DNA from: CAZTHL01 sp964613585
Lineage (GTDB): Bacteria > Pseudomonadota > Alphaproteobacteria > DSM-16000 > Inquilinaceae
Direction: 5' to 3'
Assembly (NCBI GenBank): GCA_964613585.1
Contig: CAZTHL010000108.1
Coordinates: forward strand, 1-11,424
DNA length: 11,424 nt
Shown: piece after piece, positions 7,689-11,424 of the stretch
How positions within the stretch are numbered: position 1 is the stretch's first letter
How the letters are laid out: every line of letters starts with the position of its first letter
Made by a program: the position numbers and the translations under genes
The notes under the pieces: generated by a model
The model's input: only the letters and a program-made list of their open reading frames with translations
Database searches by the model: none
Told to the model about the DNA's origin: nothing

Positions 7689-8561
7689 ATGGACTTTCGG
7701 GGACGAATCCGCACCCTCGGCGCGGCCAGCGTGATCGCTCTCGGCGCGGCCAGCGCGCCCGCGGTCGCCCAGGACATCACCATCGGCTGGACCGCCTGGT
7801 CCGACGCCGAGGCGGTGACCAAAATGGTCGAGCAGATCATCGAGCAGCGCATGGGCTACGAGGTCGAGCTGACCCTGGCCGACATCGCGGTGCAGTACAA
7901 CGGCGTCGCCAACGGCGATCTCGACATGATGCTGATGTCGTGGCTGCCGGAGACCCACGCCGACTATCTCGACGAAGTCGGCGCCGACGTGGTCAATCTC
8001 GGCATCCTCTACACCGGCGCCAAGCTCGGCTGGGTCGTGCCGAGCTACATCCCGGAGGACCAGGTCAGCTCGATCGCCGACCTGGCGAAGCCGGAGGTGC
8101 GCGAGCAGCTCGACGGGCGGATCCAGGGCATCGATCCGGGCGCCGGCCTGATGCGGCTGTCGGGCCAGGCCATCGAGGACTACGGGCTCGACTATGAGCT
8201 GGTCTCGGCCAGCGGCGCCGCCATGACCGCCGCGCTGGACCGGGCCGTCGCGCGCGACGAGTGGATCGTCGTCACCGGCTGGAGCCCGCACTGGATGTTC
8301 GGCAAGTACGACCTGCGCTACCTGGAGGATCCGGAGGGTACGCTCGGCGGCCTCGAGCGGGTCCACGCCATCGCCCGCCAGGGCCTCTATCAGGACTATC
8401 CGGACGTCGCCGCGTTCATCGCTCGCTTCCACATCCCGATCGAGGACCTTCAGGCCGTTATGGCCGAGGCCCAGGACACCTCCTATGAGGAGGCGGTCGC
8501 CAACTACATCGAGAGCAACGAGGCGCGGGTGAACTACTGGGTCACCGGCCAGATCAGCTGA
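7689..8561 (+). CDS. proX: Periplasmic glycine betaine-type substrate-binding protein (OpuAC/ProX family)
   Basis: This 290-residue binding protein captures the osmoprotectant in the periplasm. It has a Sec signal peptide: Arg-rich start, hydrophobic 10-26, and cleavage likely after Ala27 (APAVA-QD). The mature protein opens with ITIGWTAWSDAEAV, typical of the OpuAC family. Tryptophans that could form the aromatic cage for a trimethylammonium group are 34, 37, 85 (MSWLPETH) and 198/202 (TGWSPHWMF). No lipobox Cys is present, so it is soluble rather than lipid-anchored. The ATG at 7689 has GGAGG at 7674-7678. The gene is third in the operon but separated from the permease gene by 191 bases with a strong hairpin, and it ends in an intrinsic terminator. 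The exact ligand (glycine betaine, proline betaine or choline) cannot be told from sequence alone. Confidence 0.94.
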   Translation: MDFRGRIRTLGAASVIALGAASAPAVAQDITIGWTAWSDAEAVTKMVEQIIEQRMGYEVELTLADIAVQYNGVANGDLDMMLMSWLPETHADYLDEVGADVVNLGILYTGAKLGWVVPSYIPEDQVSSIADLAKPEVREQLDGRIQGIDPGAGLMRLSGQAIEDYGLDYELVSASGAAMTAALDRAVARDEWIVVTGWSPHWMFGKYDLRYLEDPEGTLGGLERVHAIARQGLYQDYPDVAAFIARFHIPIEDLQAVMAEAQDTSYEEAVANYIESNEARVNYWVTGQIS

Positions 8562-8587
8562 TCCCGGTACCCTGCGGACAGGCCGCC

Positions 8588-8625
8588 GCGCCGCCCCGGG
8601 GCCCACTCCGGGGCGGCGCTTTTTT
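8588..8625 (+). terminator. Intrinsic terminator of the betaine transporter operon
   Basis: A perfect 12-pair GC stem (8588-8599 with 8608-8619), an eight-base loop and six T residues (8620-8625) lie 26 bases after the binding-protein stop codon. This is the only textbook Rho-independent terminator in the window. Confidence 0.95.
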
Positions 8626-8635
8626 GGGCAGCCGC

Positions 8636-8661
8636 GGAACCCCGCGTCGGTCGATCATGTT
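8636..8661 (+). promoter_or_regulatory. Candidate EcfG-type (general stress) promoter of hsp20
   Basis: GGAAC (8636-8640) is followed after 17 bases by TGTT (8658-8661). Alphaproteobacterial EcfG (general stress response) promoters show GGAAC and CGTT with 16-17 bases between. Only the first base of the -10 deviates. The element sits between the upstream terminator and hsp20, with a leader of about 130 bases. Confidence 0.45.
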
Positions 8662-8662
8662 A

Positions 8663-8678
8663 ATAAACTTGTAACAGA
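8663..8678 (+). promoter_or_regulatory. Shared 16-base motif, copy 2 (before hsp20)
   Basis: ATAAACTTGTAACAGA matches 5217-5232 at 15 of 16 bases. It directly follows the candidate EcfG -10 and lies 119 bases before the hsp20 start codon, a distance close to that of copy 1 from its gene. The function is unknown. Confidence 0.5.
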
Positions 8679-8731
8679 CGAGGCCTCGATGGCCGTTTGA
8701 TGGGCGGTATCGAGGATGCTCGCTTTTGGTG

Positions 8732-8772
8732 GGCCCGGCCCCTGCGTGCCGGAGGGGCCGGGGGGCCGGGCC
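8732..8772 (+). other. Competing GC-rich hairpins in the hsp20 leader
   Basis: GGCCCGGCCCC (8732-8742) can pair perfectly with 8762-8772 (11 pairs) or with 8754-8762 (nine pairs); the two partners overlap by one base, so the structures exclude each other. There is no T-run. The longer stem ends 25 bases before the start codon and so does not itself cover the ribosome site. Confidence 0.6.
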
Positions 8773-8797
8773 GTCCGGAACCGATGGGGAAGATCCG

Positions 8798-9301
8798 ATG
8801 GCGCTGCGTTCGATGATGCCGAGCCTGTGGGGCCGCTCCCGCTTGCAGGCGACCGGTGACGTGGATCCCTTCCGCACCTTCTATCGTGAGATCGACCGCC
8901 TGTTCGACGACTTCTCGCGCAACTTCGGCATCGCGCCGATGACCGACGAGGGCTGGCCGCGGGTCGCCGCGCCGCGCATCGACGTGTTCGAGACCGACGA
9001 CATCCTGCGGGTCAACGCCGAGCTGCCCGGGATGAACGCCGACGACATCGACGTGTCGATCAGCGAGAACCAGGTGACGATCCGCGGCGAGAAGAAGATT
9101 GAGCGGGAGGAGAAGAAGGAGGCCTATCACGTCATGGAGCGGGGCCAGGGCGCGTTCTCGCGGACCATCCCGCTGCCGTTCACCGTCGATCCCGACCGGG
9201 TCGAGGCCTCGTTCGACAAGGGCGTGCTCATGGTGACCCTGCCGAAGCCGCCCGAGGCCGCCGAGAAGGCGCGCAAGATCGAGGTCAAGCCGGCCGCCTG
9301 A
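8798..9301 (+). CDS. Small heat shock protein, Hsp20/alpha-crystallin family
   Basis: This 167-residue cytoplasmic holdase chaperone binds unfolding proteins without ATP and passes them to DnaK and ClpB. The amphipathic N-terminal arm (1-57, with DPFRTFYREIDRLFDDF) precedes the alpha-crystallin domain (about 58-150): PRIDVFETDDILRVNAELPG, then VTIRGEKK, then the hallmark ASFDKGVLMVTLP at 137-149. The C-terminal IEV (161-163) is the I-x-I/V anchor used in oligomer assembly. The sequence is of the Hsp17/class A type rather than E. coli IbpA. I chose the ATG at 8798 because MALRSMMPSLWG is a plausible family start and GGGGAAG lies seven bases upstream. An in-frame ATG at 8726 would add 24 low-complexity residues encoded by the leader hairpins. 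The gene stands alone behind a terminator and converges on zapE. Confidence 0.95.
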   Translation: MALRSMMPSLWGRSRLQATGDVDPFRTFYREIDRLFDDFSRNFGIAPMTDEGWPRVAAPRIDVFETDDILRVNAELPGMNADDIDVSISENQVTIRGEKKIEREEKKEAYHVMERGQGAFSRTIPLPFTVDPDRVEASFDKGVLMVTLPKPPEAAEKARKIEVKPAA

Positions 9302-9311
9302 GCCGGGCCGG

Positions 9312-9333
9312 CCGGCTCGGTTCCGTGAGCCGG
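9312..9333 (+). terminator. Weak hairpin after hsp20
   Basis: CCGGCTC (9312-9318) pairs with GAGCCGG (9327-9333) over an eight-base loop, ten bases after the hsp20 stop. It is followed by G residues rather than T, so it is at best a weak or Rho-assisted stop. Confidence 0.35.
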
Positions 9334-9392
9334 GGGGTGGGCTCCGGCCGCGCCCCCGGCCATGGCGGCCCATGGTCCGGGACAGCGCGGCG

Positions 9393-9426
9393 AGAGCATT
9401 TCCGCGTGACGCGGAATCGGCACCGG
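9393..9426 (+). repeat. Dispersed palindromic repeat, truncated copy
   Basis: It matches 5023-5056 at 30 of 34 bases but lacks the right arm found at 5060-5069. Inside it, TCCGCG (9401-9406) and CGCGGA (9410-9415) form a six-pair stem with loop TGA. It lies between the 3' ends of hsp20 and zapE; the rest of that 159-base gap shows nothing I can name apart from the weak hairpin at 9312-9333. Confidence 0.7.
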
Positions 9427-9460
9427 CCCGCTGCCCCGGCCGCCGGCATGTATCGCGCCC

Positions 9461-10609
9461 TCACGCCACATAGCGCGCCGACAGATAGTCGTCGGACTGC
9501 ATCTCAATGAGGCGGCTCAGCGTGCGCTGGAATTCGAAGGCGTGGCTGTCGCCGGTGAACAGCCGCTCGGGCGGCGCCGCCGCGCTCATCACCAGCTTGG
9601 CCTTGTGCTCGTAGAGCGCGTCGATCAGCGTCATGAAGCGCTTGGCCTCGTTGCGCAGCGCCTCGCTCAGCGTCGGCACGCCCTCCAGGATAATGGTGTC
9701 GTAGCGCGAGGCCAGCGCCAGATAGTCCGCCGCGCCGAGCGCCTTGCCGCACAGGCTGTCGAAGTCGAACCAGGCGACGCCATGGGCGGCGCGCGGCACC
9801 TGCAGCTCGCGGCCCTTCATCGTGATCGTGGCGGGCGCGCCGCGGGAGTCGTCGCTGAGTTCGGCGAAGGCGCGGCCCAGCGCGCGCTCGGCCGACGCCC
9901 CCAGCGGGTGATGGTAGACCCGCATGCCGCGCAGCCGGTCGAGCCTGTAGTCGCGGCCGCTGTCGAGCTCGAGCACGTCGAGCCTCTCCTGCAGGAGCGC
10001 GATGAACGGCAGGAAGCGCTCGCGCTGCAGACCGTCCTTGTAGAGGTCGTTCGGCGGCCAATTCGAGGTGGCGACGACGACGACGCCGAGCTCGAACAGC
10101 TGGGTGAACAGTCGGCCGAGGATCATGGCGTCGGCGATGTCGGTGACGTGGAACTCGTCGAAGCAGAGCAGCCAGGCCTCGTCCGCGAGCCCCCGGGCGA
10201 TCGGCGGGATCGGGTCGTCCTCGTCATCGCGGCGCCGGCGCCGCTCGAGCGCCGGGCCGCGCTCGCGGCGCCAGTCGTGGCGGCGCTGGTGCACCTCGAG
10301 CATGAAGGCGTGGAAATGGACGCGGCGCTTGCGCTCGACCGGCGCGGTCTCGAAGAACAGGTCCATGAGCATGGTCTTGCCGCGCCCGACGCCGCCATAG
10401 AGGTAAAGCCCCTGGGGGGCCGGATCGGCCTTGCGCCGGGCCAGCCCGAGCCGGCCGCGCCAGCCCACCGAGCCGGTGCGCGGCTCGTAGCCCTGAAGCG
10501 CGTGGTGCAGGCTTTCCAGCTTCTCCGCGGCCAGCTCCTGGGCGATGTCCGGCTTCAGAAACCCCTTGTCCACCAGGTCGCGGTAGTTGGCGATCGGTCC
10601 GCTCGACAT
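9461..10609 (-). CDS. zapE: AFG1/ZapE family ATPase
   Basis: This 382-residue AAA+-like P-loop ATPase is the bacterial counterpart of mitochondrial AFG1/LACE1. In E. coli, ZapE associates with the division ring under stress; the mitochondrial homologue acts in turnover of respiratory-chain subunits. Motifs are Walker A GGVGRGKT 72-79, VHFHAFMLEVHQ at 97-108, Walker B LLCFDEF 147-153, sensor VVATSNWPP 178-186, and RERFLPFI 196-203 (candidate arginine finger). The C-terminus is FQRTLSRLIEMQS. The insertion at 116-136 is very Arg/Asp-rich. The frame extends to an ATG at 10666, but the family-like start MSSGPIANYRDLV at 10609 has GGGAG just upstream and lies downstream of a plausible promoter. 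It follows sdhB on the same strand, an arrangement common in alphaproteobacteria that suits a role near respiratory complexes. Confidence 0.95.
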   Translation of the reverse strand: MSSGPIANYRDLVDKGFLKPDIAQELAAEKLESLHHALQGYEPRTGSVGWRGRLGLARRKADPAPQGLYLYGGVGRGKTMLMDLFFETAPVERKRRVHFHAFMLEVHQRRHDWRRERGPALERRRRRDDEDDPIPPIARGLADEAWLLCFDEFHVTDIADAMILGRLFTQLFELGVVVVATSNWPPNDLYKDGLQRERFLPFIALLQERLDVLELDSGRDYRLDRLRGMRVYHHPLGASAERALGRAFAELSDDSRGAPATITMKGRELQVPRAAHGVAWFDFDSLCGKALGAADYLALASRYDTIILEGVPTLSEALRNEAKRFMTLIDALYEHKAKLVMSAAAPPERLFTGDSHAFEFQRTLSRLIEMQSDDYLSARYVA

Positions 10610-10641
10610 GGCTCCCACGGCGCGCTGCGTCTCCGTGGGGC

Positions 10642-10671
10642 AGCATAGCGGCTTCCGTTGCTGCACTGCAA
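10642..10671 (-). promoter_or_regulatory. Putative sigma-70 promoter of zapE
   Basis: On the minus strand TTGCAG (10671-10666) is followed after 18 bases by TATGCT (10647-10642), about 33 bases before the zapE start codon. Both boxes match consensus at four of six positions. If it is used, zapE is not wholly dependent on read-through from sdhB. Confidence 0.45.
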
Positions 10672-10793
10672 TATGGGCGCCGGCCTATTCCGTTGCCGAA
10701 CGCGAGACACCGTCCGCGGGAAGCACCCTGGCGCGAGGACCAAACGACGCATCGCCACCCTGGCGGCCGGCGCCGCACCGATGGCGCCCGGGA

Positions 10794-10823
10794 ACCCTCC
10801 CCCGCGCGAGCGCGAGGGAGGGT
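10794..10823. repeat. GC-rich extragenic palindrome between sdhB and zapE
   Basis: ACCCTCCC (10794-10801) pairs with GGGAGGGT (10816-10823), with an inner GCGC (10804-10807) against GCGC (10810-10813) around two mismatched bases on each side. On the minus strand it lies about 40 bases after the sdhB stop and may act as its 3' end structure; there is no T-run. The type resembles the CCCTC...GAGGG hairpin at 1890-1907, and both have a C-rich flank on the same side. The remainder of the 254-base gap holds the zapE promoter candidate and no gene. Confidence 0.65.
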
Positions 10824-10863
10824 CGAGGAGGGGGCGGCCCGCGTGGTGGATGGGTCGCCGCGC

Positions 10864-11424
10864 CTACTGCTGGCGGGCGACGATCATCTTCTTGATCTCG
10901 GCGATGGCCTTGCCGGGGTTGAGCCCCTTGGGGCAGGTCTTCGCGCAGTTCATGATGGTGTGGCAGCGGTAGAGCCGGAACGGATCCTCAAGCTCGTCCA
11001 GCCGCTCGCCGGTGAGCTCGTCGCGGCTGTCGGCGAGCCAGCGATAGGCCTGCAGCAGGATCGCCGGGCCCAGATAGCGGTCGCCGTTCCACCAGTAGCT
11101 CGGGCACGAGGTCGAGCAGCAGAAACACAGGATGCACTCGTAGAGGCCATCGAGCCTCTTGCGGTCCTCCGGGCTCTGCAGCCGCTCGCGGTCGGGCGGT
11201 GGCGGCGACTCCGTCTGCAGCCAGGGCTTGATCGAGGTGTACTGCGCGTACACGTGGGTCAGGTCGGGCACCAGATCCTTGACCACGTGCATGTGCGGCA
11301 GCGGATAGATCCTGACGTCGCCCTTGATCTCGTCGGTCGCCTGGGTGCAGGCGAGCGTGTTGATCCCGTCGATGTTCATGGCGCAGGAGCCGCAGATGCC
11401 CTCGCGGCAGGAGCGGCGGAAGGT
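10864..11424 (-). CDS. sdhB: Succinate dehydrogenase iron-sulfur subunit, C-terminal 186 residues (5' end outside the window)
   Basis: SdhB carries electrons from the flavoprotein SdhA to the quinone site of complex II on the cytoplasmic face of the inner membrane, linking the TCA cycle and respiration. The visible part begins inside the [2Fe-2S] domain with CREGICGSCAMN and the fourth ligand in LACTQ. SIKPWLQ then leads to the C-terminal ferredoxin domain. CILCFCCSTSCPSYWWN supplies three cysteines of the [4Fe-4S] cluster and one of the [3Fe-4S] cluster, and CHTIMNCAKTCPKGLNPGKAI supplies the rest. Trp and Ser of the PSYWW region belong to the ubiquinone pocket. Family members are about 260 residues, so roughly 75 N-terminal residues are missing beyond 11424. 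The stop TAG is at 10866-10864. The gene reads towards zapE; sdhCDA would be expected upstream, outside the window. Confidence 0.97.
   Translation of the reverse strand, partial: TFRRSCREGICGSCAMNIDGINTLACTQATDEIKGDVRIYPLPHMHVVKDLVPDLTHVYAQYTSIKPWLQTESPPPPDRERLQSPEDRKRLDGLYECILCFCCSTSCPSYWWNGDRYLGPAILLQAYRWLADSRDELTGERLDELEDPFRLYRCHTIMNCAKTCPKGLNPGKAIAEIKKMIVARQQ

Noticed and set aside
6409..7689. A 426-codon minus-strand frame opposite the permease gene
   Set aside because: It is Asp, His, Arg and Gly-rich, as expected of antisense to a membrane protein gene, with no motif.
8660..8675. Possible CtrA site (TTAA-N7-TTAA-like) before hsp20
   Set aside because: Only seven of eight positions match here, and the sister copy at 5214-5229 does not fit the pattern.
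8663..8700. RpoH promoter with CTTGTA before hsp20
   Set aside because: No CCATAT-like -10 lies at 15-18 bases; the EcfG-like pattern just upstream fits better.
8726..8797. Upstream ATG extending Hsp20 by 24 residues
   Set aside because: The added stretch is Gly/Pro/Arg low complexity encoded by the leader hairpins, and it precedes the normal family N-terminus.
10610..10666. Upstream ATG extending ZapE by 19 residues
   Set aside because: It would overlap the candidate -10 box and adds non-conserved sequence; the ATG at 10609 gives the usual N-terminus.

Overview
The window is a GC-rich stretch of ordinary chromosome. It comes most likely from an alphaproteobacterium of the Rhodospirillales type. 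Three things point that way: the block comF - glutaredoxin - nitrilase-family hydrolase lies next to a divergent NDUFAF5-like methyltransferase; sdhB is followed by the AFG1/ZapE ATPase gene; and GC-rich extragenic palindromes are scattered between genes. The taxon is an inference from gene content; there is no rRNA or other marker.

Layout. The left edge (1-1181, minus) is the first 393 codons of the ClpB disaggregase, with a convincing heat-shock (sigma-32 type) promoter upstream. A small unrecognised alanine-rich gene (1415-1777, plus) follows, then about 215 bases of palindromes where transcription converges. A minus-strand group reads comF (3957-3202), grxC (3077-2814) and a Nit-family amidase (2817-1993); the last two overlap by ATGA. 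A gene for an NDUFAF5-like protein (4080-5024, plus) diverges from comF and may be leaderless. Next comes a complete glycine betaine-type ABC uptake operon: ATPase with CBS-like tail (5331-6536), permease (6541-7497) and periplasmic binding protein (7689-8561), closed by a textbook terminator at 8588-8625. A small heat-shock protein gene (8798-9301, plus) follows with a possible general-stress (EcfG-type) promoter. It converges on zapE (10609-9461, minus), which lies behind sdhB (11424-10864, minus, 5' end outside the window).

How the genes fit together. Much of the window is stress physiology: protein disaggregation (ClpB), holdase chaperone (Hsp20), osmoprotectant uptake (ProVWX-like), and thiol redox (glutaredoxin plus probable deaminated-glutathione amidase). 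Two more genes touch the respiratory chain (sdhB and the NDUFAF5-like complex I assembly factor homologue). I see no mobile element, phage, CRISPR array, toxin-antitoxin or defence system, and no clearly novel multi-gene system. The points most worth a second look are regulatory and repeat-like: a 16-base motif shared (15/16) by the leaders of the betaine operon and hsp20, a dispersed palindromic repeat present once intact and once truncated, a 13-bp hairpin between permease and binding-protein genes, competing hairpins in the hsp20 leader, and the likely leaderless NDUFAF5-like gene.
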